Translations under genes and position numbers: made by a program
Part shown: positions 7,719 to 15,574 of the stretch, in pieces
Layout: the number at the start of each line of letters is the position of its first letter
Numbering within the stretch: the stretch's first letter is position 1
The notes under the pieces: generated by a model
Databases searched by the model: none
Told to the model about the DNA's origin: nothing
Seen by the model: the letters and a program-made list of their open reading frames with translations, nothing else
Source: Mycobacterium parascrofulaceum ATCC BAA-614
GTDB lineage: Bacteria; Actinomycetota; Actinomycetes; Mycobacteriales; Mycobacteriaceae
DNA: 33,395 bases
NCBI RefSeq assembly: GCF_000164135.1
Contig: NZ_GG770554.1
Location: 396,698-430,092, forward strand
Direction of reading: 5' to 3'

Positions 7719-9032
7719 CTAGCTGTGTGTCGCGACCTGGACGAACGCCTTGGGGCGGGTGACGCCGAACGCCAGCCGCTCTTCGGCGAGGATCGCGATC
7801 AGGTTTCGGACGAAGAAGTCGGCATGGCTGTCCGACATCGTGACCGTCGTCTGCTCGCGGTCCCAGATGACCGCCTTGCCGTAGTGGCCGAGCAGGCCGG
7901 TGCCGGCCGCCTGCGACTCCGACTCGGTCCACGGGATACCCCACAGCGTCTTCCCGCCGGCCGCGAAAGGACCGCCGTTGTAGTACCGGTTTTCACCGTC
8001 CTTCAACAGGTCGATCATTTCGCCGTCGGTCGGGTTGAACACCCACGCGGTGGGATTCACCCGGCCGACTGTGCGCGCCAGGGTCAGGGCCTTGCGGGTC
8101 GTGGTGAAGAAGTCGGTCGACCACGCCTGGGTCTGGATACCAGACGTGTTGTTGATGCCGGTGAAGTTCTCACCGCTGCCGTCGCCGTTGAGGATCTGGT
8201 TCTCCTCAGTCTCGAGCACGTCGAGCCGCAGTTCGTCGTCGATCAGGCCTTGCAGGGCCGCCCAGTCGGCCAAGGCCCGCTTCGTGGCCGGCACCCACTC
8301 GGCGATCGTCTTCACGACCGCCTGCACGACCGCGAACGCCCACGCACCCTCAGGCTTGTAGCCGCCACCCGGGTTGTTGACCAGCTGCGCGCCGGCTGCC
8401 AGCGAGTTGCCATCCAGCGCGGGCAGGGTCGGCGCCGCCGAGCTCGTCGCCTCCGCGACCACCGCGGCGTTGTTCGTGTGGCTGGTTTCCTGCACGAACT
8501 CGACGGTGTCCGAGGTGGTCCGGCGATTGCTCACCAGATTCCGGATCGTGAGCGGCTTGCGGCCGAGCATCTCGACGATGTCGGTGCGATCGTTGACGAC
8601 GAACGCGCCGGCCGATGTCGAGCTGGCGCCGGTGAACAGCGACTTGATCGGAATCGGGTCGGACTGCACCCGCGCCTTGCTCGGGACGCTGATCCCGCCC
8701 TCGCTGGTCGTGAAGCCCTTCATCATCGACTTGAACTGCGCCGACTCAACGACCTCGAGTCCCAGGGACTTGACGCGCGCCTTCAGCTCGGGCGCATCCG
8801 GAACGCCGGCCTCAGCGCCGAACGCCTTGGCCTGGTCCAGGATGGCCTCATCGGCCTTGACCGTCTTGACGGCGTCGAGGATCTCGACGAGAGAGGTCAT
8901 CGACTTCTTGTAGACGTCAGCCTCCTCCTCGCTCATCTCGCGGCCCTCGGCCTGCGCCTTCTCGGCGACCTCGCGGGCCGTCTTCGACTCGTGATCCGCC
9001 CGTTCCTTGAGGGCGACCAAACGTGCGCTCAT
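7719..9032 (-). CDS. Major capsid protein, HK97 fold
   Basis: The 437-residue protein starts at ATG 9032 after GAAGGAG. Residues 1-75 are a charged coiled-coil delta domain (ALKERADHESKTAREVAEKA) expected to act as an internal scaffold removed by the prohead protease. From about residue 110 it shows the HK97 capsid pattern: a Pro-rich arm, LFTGASSTSAGAFV, EMLGRKPLTIRNLV, then a LLKDGENRYY segment and a C-terminal KAVIWDREQTTVTMSDSHADFFVRN-type region (abridged) followed by RLAFGVTRPKAFVQV. It follows the protease gene, as usual. Confidence 0.95.
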   Translation of the reverse strand: MSARLVALKERADHESKTAREVAEKAQAEGREMSEEEADVYKKSMTSLVEILDAVKTVKADEAILDQAKAFGAEAGVPDAPELKARVKSLGLEVVESAQFKSMMKGFTTSEGGISVPSKARVQSDPIPIKSLFTGASSTSAGAFVVNDRTDIVEMLGRKPLTIRNLVSNRRTTSDTVEFVQETSHTNNAAVVAEATSSAAPTLPALDGNSLAAGAQLVNNPGGGYKPEGAWAFAVVQAVVKTIAEWVPATKRALADWAALQGLIDDELRLDVLETEENQILNGDGSGENFTGINNTSGIQTQAWSTDFFTTTRKALTLARTVGRVNPTAWVFNPTDGEMIDLLKDGENRYYNGGPFAAGGKTLWGIPWTESESQAAGTGLLGHYGKAVIWDREQTTVTMSDSHADFFVRNLIAILAEERLAFGVTRPKAFVQVATHS

Positions 9033-9060
9033 GCGCTTTCTCCTTCGGAGTTGTTGGTGG

Positions 9061-10269
9061 TTAAGCGAACTCGACGTCGAGTGATGCCGTGATCGCGTTC
9101 AGCAACGCCGAGGGGTCGACGGACGACTTCTGACTGGCCTCACGGGGCTCACCCTCGGGCGTATCCGCCTCCGGGGCTTGGCGAGACGCGTCAGGCTCGT
9201 TGGCCTTCTCCTCGTCTGATGTGCTGTCGAGTGCCGAGAGCACGCGCCCGATTGATTCGTGCGCAGCCCGTAGCTCGGACTCGTTTTTGGACGACAGCAC
9301 GCGCCCAGCCTTGATGTCCTCGACGACGGTGTCGACGATCGACTTCACCGCCACGACCGAGGTGTCCTGGTTCGCGCCGACCGGCACGAACGAGAATTCG
9401 TAGACCTTGAGCTCGCGGAGCTCGTTGGCCTTCTGTCCGCCCTCGAGCTCAATGCCCGCCTCGTCAATGACGTCGTAGGCGAAGGACAGCTGGTTGAGCC
9501 GGCGGCCCTTGACGAGGCGGTAGACCTGCTTACCCTTCGGCGAATCCAGGTCGAATTCGCCCTTCACCCACCATCCGTGTTCGTCCTCGCCCATGTCGGT
9601 GGCGCCGGCGACCCAGAAGTCCGGGTCGTCCATCCGATGCCCGAACAGTCCGGGCAGCGTGTTGCCGGAGTTCTTCCAGGTCGCGATGGTCTTGAGGAAC
9701 GCGCCCGGTGCCACGACGTCGCCGTAGCTGTCCGGCGTCTTGGTGAACGTCGAAGGGTAGACGATGAATTCGCCCTCCTTGAGCCCGTCTTCGGGCCCCG
9801 CCTTGACGTTGACCGCCTGAGCTGGGGTGTTCTTCGTGAGCATCGTTTTCGTCCTCCTTGGGAGCGGCTGCTTTTCAGCGGTGTCGGCGTACCAGCGTTC
9901 GATCGCGGCCGCCGTCCAGTCCGGTCGCTGATCGGTAGCTGCGCGTTCCAGGCAGGTGTCGATGCCGGGGTTGATGGTCTTGATAACCGCGCCGGCCTCG
10001 GAGTAACGGTCGAGCCACTCGGCCTTCGGCGAGCTGTGGATGATCCACGCGTCGGCCTCGATGTCGTCGGCCAGGATGGTCTCGATGGCCGCCGACCGAG
10101 CCGCGTGCGCGACGCGCTTGATATCTGCCGGCGCGTCGTGCGGCGATGAAGAACCGAGCGCAGCGGCGAGCGCGTCGAAGTCGACAACGACGTCGCCGCC
10201 TTTCGCCTCTTCTCGCACGTACGACGACTTGCCGCCGCACGGTGGCCCAACGACGACCGTGATCGTCAC
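9061..10269 (-). CDS. P-loop NTPase domain fused to HK97-type prohead protease
   Basis: The 402-residue frame starts at GTG 10269, in GTGA overlap with the portal stop. Residues 1-130 look like a small kinase-type P-loop protein: Walker A GPPCGGKSS at 8-16, VDFDAL near 30, WIIHSS near 75-80. Residues 143-310 are the prohead protease, with EFIVYPSTF, a GLFGHR motif (His211) and a VYEFSFVPVGANQ motif (Ser293), the expected catalytic His and Ser. The rest is an acidic tail. Met143 lies at 9843, nine bases after a perfect AAGGAGG, so a 260-residue protease alone is likely also made. The protease cleaves scaffold and capsid during head maturation; the role of the P-loop part is unknown. Confidence 0.88.
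   Translation of the reverse strand: MTITVVVGPPCGGKSSYVREEAKGGDVVVDFDALAAALGSSSPHDAPADIKRVAHAARSAAIETILADDIEADAWIIHSSPKAEWLDRYSEAGAVIKTINPGIDTCLERAATDQRPDWTAAAIERWYADTAEKQPLPRRTKTMLTKNTPAQAVNVKAGPEDGLKEGEFIVYPSTFTKTPDSYGDVVAPGAFLKTIATWKNSGNTLPGLFGHRMDDPDFWVAGATDMGEDEHGWWVKGEFDLDSPKGKQVYRLVKGRRLNQLSFAYDVIDEAGIELEGGQKANELRELKVYEFSFVPVGANQDTSVVAVKSIVDTVVEDIKAGRVLSSKNESELRAAHESIGRVLSALDSTSDEEKANEPDASRQAPEADTPEGEPREASQKSSVDPSALLNAITASLDVEFA
9841..9859 (-). promoter_or_regulatory. Internal ribosome binding site for protease-only form
   Basis: On the minus strand AAGGAGG (9853-9859), a 9-nt spacer and ATG (9841-9843) occur inside the protease frame and in phase with it (142 codons from the first start). 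The next codons read MLTKNTPAQAVNVKAG, a natural start for a prohead protease domain. The full-length start at 10269 is a GTG inside the portal's stop and relies on coupling. Confidence 0.85.
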
Positions 10270-11558
10270 TCGGTCTCGTCGTCCTCTTCAGCGGGCGGCT
10301 TCTGGGTCGGCTTCATCCCGCCGCCGGCGACGTCCGATCCGTCGTCGGCCGGGATCGGCGCCTGGTCACCGTTCTGGGTGACATTCAGCGGACGGATCAG
10401 TTCGTCGCCGCCCTCGATCGGCGGCCGGTTATCCAGCGCGCGGCCCTCGTTGATCGTCAGCCACGGCCCGCCGATCGCCGGCTGCATCACCGCGGCGCGC
10501 TGCTCGAAATTACCGGTCAGCTTCTCGCGGATGTTGAACTCCACGTAGAACCGCTCCGGCTTGACGGGTTCGAAGTCCGGGATCAACTGCAGCGCGATCT
10601 CGTCCTGAATCATCGTCAGCCACGGGCCCAGGGTGTCTTGGTACAGCATTCGGTGCTGCTCTTCGATATTCGCGAACGTCGCATGATCCAAGATCCCGAT
10701 CATTGGCGGCGGGATGAAGTACGACCGGGTGACCTCTTCGTCGGTCAGCTTGCGGCTTTCGACGTACTGCAGTTCTTTCGCCGTCTGCGACGCGCCCGCC
10801 CACGTCATGCCGTCCTCGAGGATCGGCGTACCTCCGCCTTCAGAGGCAAGGGCGCCGGCGTACTTCTGCTGCCAATCCTCCTTGAACCGCTTGCGCGCGT
10901 CGTCCGACCACTTCGGGGCATCCTTCGGCCGTGAGATGACTCCCGAGTGCCGGGCGCCGTTGTTCATCACCTGCTCGCGCAGTTGCGACGCCGTCCAGTC
11001 CTCGCGGAGGATCTGCCGCAGCGACTCAAGCGGTGACTCGCCGACATCTGCGATACCGCCGTACCCCCGGAAGTACAGCACCTGGTCCCGTGGGATCGTC
11101 TGCTTAGCCCGCTGACCTTGGAATTCGAAGACGTCCGGCGTGAGCCAGTTGTCGCCTTTAGGTGTGATCAGCGGAGCTGGTAGGTGAATCAGCTTGCCGC
11201 CCTTGATCTTCCACCAGTATGCGACGTCGTAGATCGCGAAATCCGATACCAGCGCGTTGAGGAACCGGTACTTCGTTGTGAAGCTGTTCGGCTGCCCGAG
11301 TAGCAGCGCCAACGGATGGTCCGTCAACCGCGCCCGGTCGGTGTCACCCTTCCGCTCGAATAGGTGGATGCTCAGCTGGGCGATGTTCCGCGCCAGGAAC
11401 GACACCGTGCGCCGCACCGACGGCTGTGTCCGCCAAATCTCGAAATAGTCCATTGCCAGCCACGGCGACAACTGGATTCGCCTGACCGACGACGAGGACC
11501 ACGCCCCGTTCGGCCGCGACACCGACTGCACGGTGCCTTCGGACACGACAAAGGCCAC
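10266..11558 (-). CDS. Portal protein, HK97 family
   Basis: The 430-residue portal forms the dodecameric ring at the capsid vertex through which DNA enters. It shows the family pattern: N-terminal SVRRTVSFLARNIAQLSIHLF, DHPLALLLGQPNSF, PRDQVLYFRGYGGI, a basic central stretch, ESRKLTDEEVTRSYFIPPPM and the helix DHATFANIEEQHRMLYQDTL. It ends in a Pro- and acid-rich tail. The start is GTG at 11558, two bases after the stop of the preceding small gene. Confidence 0.94.
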   Translation of the reverse strand: MAFVVSEGTVQSVSRPNGAWSSSSVRRIQLSPWLAMDYFEIWRTQPSVRRTVSFLARNIAQLSIHLFERKGDTDRARLTDHPLALLLGQPNSFTTKYRFLNALVSDFAIYDVAYWWKIKGGKLIHLPAPLITPKGDNWLTPDVFEFQGQRAKQTIPRDQVLYFRGYGGIADVGESPLESLRQILREDWTASQLREQVMNNGARHSGVISRPKDAPKWSDDARKRFKEDWQQKYAGALASEGGGTPILEDGMTWAGASQTAKELQYVESRKLTDEEVTRSYFIPPPMIGILDHATFANIEEQHRMLYQDTLGPWLTMIQDEIALQLIPDFEPVKPERFYVEFNIREKLTGNFEQRAAVMQPAIGGPWLTINEGRALDNRPPIEGGDELIRPLNVTQNGDQAPIPADDGSDVAGGGMKPTQKPPAEEDDETE

Positions 11559-11560
11559 GG

Positions 11561-11773
11561 TCAGCTGCCCACGATCTGGAAGTAGTCGACGTTTGCCTCG
11601 TGGATCACGATCTCTCCGTCGGCCTTGGCCGGCTGTTCGCCCGGTTCGTGAATCTCGCAGCCGCGCAGGATCAGCCGCGGCCCGGCGACCTTCACCAAGA
11701 CACCGGAGATCCCCGTTCCGGAGAACAGCGAGTAGAGCACTTCCCGGTTCAGGCCGGGATGGCGGTTAAACAA
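11561..11773 (-). CDS. Small protein between terminase and portal
   Basis: A 70-residue frame starting at TTG 11773, overlapping the terminase 3' end by 8 bp and ending 2 bp before the portal start. It contains LYSLFSGTGISGVLVKVAGP and then RLILRGCEIHEPGEQPAKADGEIVI, which looks like a small beta-rich protein. The tight spacing to both neighbours and a sensible composition support a real gene. No function can be assigned; a minor head or connector role is a guess from position. Confidence 0.62.
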   Translation of the reverse strand: MFNRHPGLNREVLYSLFSGTGISGVLVKVAGPRLILRGCEIHEPGEQPAKADGEIVIHEANVDYFQIVGS

Positions 11774-13562
11774 TCATCAGCCCTTCGTCCTCGTATGCGC
11801 TCGTACCTTCAGCTTCACGCGCAGCAATTGCCCGGGAAAGCGCCATGATCAGCGCCACCACGCCGTCGATCTTGTCGCCGGCATTCGCCTTGTCCGGCTT
11901 CACATTTCCCGCGGGGTCCATCGCCACCGCGAAGTTGTCCACCATCCACCGCAGCAGCGGATTACCGCCGTGCCGGATGATCGGTTTCACCGGCCGCCCG
12001 TCGTCGTCCACTCGGGCGCCGACCTTGATCAGCCGCTGAAGATCCTTCGTCGGCGCCGACATCGACGCGAACCCCTGACCCATCGTGATCATCGGCGCCC
12101 CGTCATTCATCAGGTCATTGACCAGCTGCTGCGCGTTCCACCGGTCGTACGCGACCTCTTGGACCAGGAACTCGTCCCGATCCCGGTTGATCTGCGCCTC
12201 GACGAAGTCGTAGTCCGTCACGTTGCCCGGAGTCAGCGTCAACCAGCCCTGCTTCACCCAGTCCGTCGCCGCGTCCGCCGTGCGCTGGTTGAGGTCCGGC
12301 AGGCTGTCCTCCGGCGCCCAGCACCGCATCACCACGTCGAACGCATCCCCGTCCGGGAACACCCACACCGCCGCCGTGAGGTCGCTCGTCGCGCCGAGGT
12401 CCAGGCCGCCGAAGCACTCCCGGCCCTTCAACCGGGTCAGATCGATCATCGCCGCATTGACGTCCCAGTCCTCGACATCGAGGTACCGCGTCTCCTGCTT
12501 CGTCCGGATCCCCAGATGCAGCCGCAGGAACCGCGCGAGCTCGGCCGGCGAATCCTTCGCCTTCTCCGCGGCCTCGATCATCGCGCGCTTTGTCGGCGAG
12601 ATCCCATAGCCAGGGTTCGCCTTGCGCCACGTCTCCTCGGCGAACGGATCGTCCGCCTTCTCCGCAGCGAACACCACGCCGTACGTCGTCGGCCGCTTCA
12701 GCACACCCCTCGCGAGCTGCTCGATCAGCGTCCGCTTCTGGTCGTACGGCGTGTGCCGCCGGCCCGCGTCCGCCGTCGTGATGTAGATGATCAACGGCTG
12801 CTCACGCGAACCGGTACCGGTCTCGAGCGCCTCGATCAGCGCCATGTCCTTGTGCAGGTGCAGCTCGTCGACGATCGCGCCGTGAATGTCCGCGCCGTGC
12901 TGCGCGTCCCCCGCGTTCGCGATCGGCTGGAAGTAGCTCCCACTGGCCGCGTGCGTGATCCGATGCTTCAGCGCCCGCATGTGACGCTTCAGACCAGGAC
13001 TTTTATTCACCAGCTGCCGGATCGGCTCGAAAACGAACCCGGCCTGATCCTTAGTCGTCGCCGCCGCCACTACCTGGGCGCCGAACTCACCATCCGCAGC
13101 CGTCAGGTAGATCCCGAACCCGGCCGCCGTCGTCGTCTTGCCGTTCTTCCTCGGCTCCTCGAAGTACGCGATCGTGATGATCCGCACCCAGTTGCCCGAA
13201 TCCGGCGACTTGTGCACCCAGCCGGCCACCGGCGCGATCAGGTAGGCAACCTGCCATATGTCCGGATCGAAACGCTGCCCGGCGAAACGACCCTTCGTGT
13301 GCCGCAGCTGCCGAAACGCCGCGATCACCCGATCGACACGCTCCGGATCAAACCTGGCCCCAGCAACATCCCGCGGCTCCGGCGTCTTAATCAGCGGCGG
13401 ACAGTCCGGAACACCATACCCGCGCGACCGCAGATACCAGGCAACCTCGGGGCTGAGCTTCAGCTCACCAAAATCAGCGTCTGACCAGCCATTATCCGGC
13501 TCGTCAGTCGTCGCCGACGGCGCCCGCGAACGGGTTCGCCTCGTGCTCGCCACGATCGTCAT
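11766..13562 (-). CDS. Terminase large subunit
   Basis: About 598 residues from ATG 13562. It is the DNA-packaging motor: ATPase with a Walker A-like PRKNGKTT near residue 137-144 and Walker B AIVDE near 229-233, then a nuclease with GGLDLGATSDL and a late Asp in KIDGVVALIMAL. The protein begins its conserved part at DADFGELKLSPEVAWYLRSR. The start overlaps the small-subunit gene by 59 bp; ATG 13586 and GTG 13553 are in the same frame, and none has a strong Shine-Dalgarno, so the exact start is uncertain. Confidence 0.94.
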   Translation of the reverse strand: MTIVASTRRTRSRAPSATTDEPDNGWSDADFGELKLSPEVAWYLRSRGYGVPDCPPLIKTPEPRDVAGARFDPERVDRVIAAFRQLRHTKGRFAGQRFDPDIWQVAYLIAPVAGWVHKSPDSGNWVRIITIAYFEEPRKNGKTTTAAGFGIYLTAADGEFGAQVVAAATTKDQAGFVFEPIRQLVNKSPGLKRHMRALKHRITHAASGSYFQPIANAGDAQHGADIHGAIVDELHLHKDMALIEALETGTGSREQPLIIYITTADAGRRHTPYDQKRTLIEQLARGVLKRPTTYGVVFAAEKADDPFAEETWRKANPGYGISPTKRAMIEAAEKAKDSPAELARFLRLHLGIRTKQETRYLDVEDWDVNAAMIDLTRLKGRECFGGLDLGATSDLTAAVWVFPDGDAFDVVMRCWAPEDSLPDLNQRTADAATDWVKQGWLTLTPGNVTDYDFVEAQINRDRDEFLVQEVAYDRWNAQQLVNDLMNDGAPMITMGQGFASMSAPTKDLQRLIKVGARVDDDGRPVKPIIRHGGNPLLRWMVDNFAVAMDPAGNVKPDKANAGDKIDGVVALIMALSRAIAAREAEGTSAYEDEGLMIV

Positions 13563-14007
13563 CCCGCTTCGACACGTTCCGCTCACCCGCCGGCGTCAAC
13601 CCAAAATCGTTAGCAAACTGCCGCAGCCGCGTCTCCGCCTGCTCAGCAACCGCCACCGACGGATTCTTCGTGTACCACACCGACTCGGTGCCGTCCTTCT
13701 TCACCGACTTGTTCCGCACCACCTGGCCATTCGCCACGATGTCGCGCGTCGCCGTCACCCACCGTGACCAGAGCTCGCAGTAAGCGGTCAACGCCGCCCG
13801 ATCCTCGGGTTTGACCAGGTCCAAACGCGTCAGACCAGGCACAATGCGCTTCCACTCGGCCTTCGCCTCACGGGACATCCACGAGGGCGGATTCGGCGCC
13901 AACCGCTTGAACGCCGGAGGCGGCGCGACCGGACGGCCGGCTGAGTCCTTCCCCTCACCGCGCCCGTTCAGCAGCAGCAAGTTTGCTGGCTGAGGGGGCC
14001 TAGCCAC
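13504..14007 (-). CDS. Terminase small subunit, P27-like
   Basis: A 167-residue protein from GTG 14007. The motif NPPSWMSREAKAEWKRIVPGL followed by LTRLDLVKPEDRAALTAYCELWSRW (abridged) and the C-terminal TRLRQFANDFGLTPAGE are the hallmark of P27-family small terminases, which recognise the packaging site and recruit the large subunit. The N-terminal linker contains one copy of the repeat that fills the DNA just upstream, consistent with a packaging signal lying next to its own gene. Confidence 0.92.
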   Translation of the reverse strand: MARPPQPANLLLLNGRGEGKDSAGRPVAPPPAFKRLAPNPPSWMSREAKAEWKRIVPGLTRLDLVKPEDRAALTAYCELWSRWVTATRDIVANGQVVRNKSVKKDGTESVWYTKNPSVAVAEQAETRLRQFANDFGLTPAGERNVSKRDDDRGEHEANPFAGAVGDD

Positions 14008-14391
14008 CGCACACCGCCAATGTTTGCTGGCGCAAGGCCGATATTTGCTGGCTGACCTGCAGGGTTTGCCGCCGCAGAGGTCGGATTAGCTGCAGAAGCA
14101 GCCTGACAACACCCAAAATGGCCCCACTACCAGCGAAAATGGCACTTGTTTGCTGGGTAGGCATGGCGCGTGTCCGAAATAGCCCCCCTACCAGCAGTTT
14201 TGTGCAGAAAAATGCTTGCCTACCGCGGCGGGTCGCGCGTTTGTGCTGGTCAGCGATGTGAACCCCCCTACGGGGTAAGGCAGGCGTAGGGGGCTGGTTG
14301 TTTGCTGGCAGGTGGTGATTGTTTGCTGGCGTTGCCCAGGTGTTTGCTGCAGCGGTGGTCATGCGCTGGCCTTGTTTGCTGGGTTTGCTGG
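13982..14391 (+). repeat. Helically phased TTTGCTGG repeats (candidate cos/terminase-binding region)
   Basis: Exact TTTGCTGG occurs at 13982, 14023, 14044, 14149, 14301, 14322, 14375 and 14384, all on one strand. Near matches TTTGCCGC (14065), TTAGCTGC (14086) and TTTGCTGC (14343) fall exactly on the 21-bp register of their cluster; 14044 to 14149 is 5 x 21. AAAATGGC recurs at 14115 and 14136, also 21 apart, and AAATGGCCCCACTACCAGC (14116) recurs with two changes at 14177. The motif crosses gene ends in different reading frames, so selection looks to be on DNA, not protein. The position between HNH and small terminase is where cos lies in many HK97-like actinophages. Confidence 0.75.
14264..14292. 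repeat. Inverted repeat CCCCCTACG / CGTAGGGGG
   Basis: CCCCCTACG near 14264-14272 pairs with CGTAGGGGG at 14284-14292 around an 11-nt loop. It sits in the middle of the TTTGCTGG repeat region, which otherwise holds no convincing gene. It could be a terminator for early minus-strand transcripts or part of a packaging site; there is no T-run on either side. Confidence 0.5.
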
Positions 14392-14634
14392 CGGGCCGGC
14401 AGCAGCGGGGGAGTCATCGAGTGTCCTGGTCAGGGTGGCGCGGCCGAGGTCGGTGAGTGTGGGCAGGGCGTGGTACCAGCAGACGTTGGTACCGGCTATG
14501 ACCGTTATCGCGGGGTGTAGTTCGGTGCCGTCGGCGAGCTGGGTGCCGTTGAGGGCGCTGAAGTCGATGCCGCGGGCTAGGGCGTGGGTGACGCAGATGC
14601 CGCAGGGTGGTTGGGTTGGTAGGAGTTCGGTCAC
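14359..14634 (-). CDS. Unknown small protein with Cys/His motifs
   Basis: A 91-residue frame from GTG 14634, preceded by GAGGTGAG. It contains QPPCGICVTHALARGIDFSA and later NVCWYHALPTLTDLGRATLT, a CxxC plus CxxH arrangement that could hold zinc. It lies directly after the HNH gene (9-bp gap) and before the repeat region. The C-terminal ANPANKASA is encoded by two copies of the TTTGCTGG repeat. Function unknown; an accessory to packaging is a guess from position. Confidence 0.65.
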   Translation of the reverse strand: MTELLPTQPPCGICVTHALARGIDFSALNGTQLADGTELHPAITVIAGTNVCWYHALPTLTDLGRATLTRTLDDSPAAAGPPANPANKASA

Positions 14635-14643
14635 TGGCTTTGC

Positions 14644-14976
14644 TCACCTCGCTCTGGTCTTGCCTCGCAACGCGTCTTGCGTGGTCTTCTGGTCGTGGTG
14701 GGGGTCGCAGAGGGATTGCAGGTTGTTCGGGTCGTAGCGGTCGCCGCCTTCGGCGAGTGGCGTGACGTGGTCGACGACGTCAGCCAGGCGCTGGCAGCCT
14801 TCGTGCCATTGGCAGTAGGGGTGTTCGCGGAGTTGGTTGTCGCGGACTGCTTGCCATCGTCGGTCGTTGGACGAGGCGTGTGTGCTGCCTTCCCAGGCTG
14901 GTTTGCACTGGCAGGGGTGGCCTTTAGGGGCGGGTTGTTTGCACCTGTTGCAGACGCGGGGAGGGGCGCTAGGCAT
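14644..14976 (-). CDS. HNH endonuclease
   Basis: A 110-residue protein from ATG 14976. N-terminal zinc-knuckle cysteines (VCNRCKQPAPKGHPCQC), then WQAVRDNQLREHPYCQWHEG, the core DVVDHVTPLAEGGDRYDPNNL (abridged) and CDPHHDQKT form a complete HNH fold with His, Asn and His and paired cysteines. In HK97-like phages such an enzyme beside the terminase is needed for cos cleavage and packaging, and its position here agrees. Confidence 0.92.
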   Translation of the reverse strand: MPSAPPRVCNRCKQPAPKGHPCQCKPAWEGSTHASSNDRRWQAVRDNQLREHPYCQWHEGCQRLADVVDHVTPLAEGGDRYDPNNLQSLCDPHHDQKTTQDALRGKTRAR

Positions 14977-15058
14977 GGCTCTGCCCCCTCAGATTCGGAT
15001 AGTAGCAGGTGAGCGCGCCCATTCTGGTGTGTAAGCGCGGTCGGCTATCGGATTGTCG

Positions 15059-15214
15059 CTACCAGATTGGGTAATCGGCGAGCCATGAAAACGTTTTCAC
15101 GAGGATGCCGACGGCGCCGAGGTAGGCGCCGAGGACGCCGGCGGTGAACGCCATGCCAGTGAAGAACTCGCGCATTCGGGGGATCTCTTTCGTGTTCGGG
15201 GACCTGGTCGGCAT
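15059..15214 (-). CDS. Small single-span membrane protein
   Basis: A 51-residue frame from ATG 15214 (AAAGG seven bases upstream region), starting MPTRSPNTKEIPRMREFF. Residues about 18-45 form one hydrophobic segment with Gly zipper-like spacing (AGVLGAYLGAVGILV), ending in an aromatic WLADYPIW. ATG 15286, four bases after the upstream stop, is an alternative giving 75 residues. Function unknown; a holin-like or superinfection role cannot be shown. Confidence 0.55.
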   Translation of the reverse strand: MPTRSPNTKEIPRMREFFTGMAFTAGVLGAYLGAVGILVKTFSWLADYPIW

Positions 15215-15290
15215 GTGCCTTTCGGGTGTGCTGAGATAACGCTTGGTGGGATTGCGTTCGTTCCTTGCACCGATAACGCTGTCCATTACG

Positions 15291-15509
15291 TCAGGTAACC
15301 GCCACGTGCTCGATGGGCCAGGGCATCCGGTGCATCTTGCCGTCGTTGCCGCGCGATTTGACCCAGATGATCGGGAAGTCGTGGACTTTGCGCCCACCGC
15401 CGTGATGCGTTCCCTCAACTCCGCTGTCTGCTACGGCATCGTGCCACTCGCCGTCGGAATCCTGGATGCGGACGGACTGCCCGATCTTGACATCGTGAAC
15501 CATGCTCAT
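15291..15509 (-). CDS. Small SH3/KOW-like hypothetical protein
   Basis: A 72-residue protein from ATG 15509, preceded by GAGAGGAC. It has a short-strand pattern (KIGQSVRIQDSDGEWHDAV; KVHDFPIIWVKSRG) as in SH3-like barrels and many His residues. The long upstream extension of this frame reads as Arg/His-rich shadow of the neighbouring gene and is not used. Function unknown. Confidence 0.65.
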   Translation of the reverse strand: MSMVHDVKIGQSVRIQDSDGEWHDAVADSGVEGTHHGGGRKVHDFPIIWVKSRGNDGKMHRMPWPIEHVAVT

Positions 15510-15574
15510 GGTGTCCTCTCGATGATCCATCACTGTGGCTCCTGTGATTGTTGGCCGATAAACCATGCGCTGCG

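Noticed and set aside
7725..9092. 455-codon plus-strand frame opposite the capsid gene
   Set aside because: Low-complexity Arg/Leu/Asp composition typical of an antisense shadow; capsid is unmistakable on the other strand.
11970..13484. 504-codon plus-strand frame opposite the terminase
   Set aside because: Arg/Pro/His-rich shadow of a GC-rich gene with no domain; the minus frame is a clear terminase.
14000..14362. A 120-codon minus frame spanning the TTTGCTGG repeats, ATGA-coupled to the gene upstream and overlapping the small terminase start
   Set aside because: Its sequence is unlike a folded protein, it is largely made by the repeats, and the repeats run on into neighbouring genes in other frames, so a DNA role explains it better. 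The coupling at both ends leaves some doubt.
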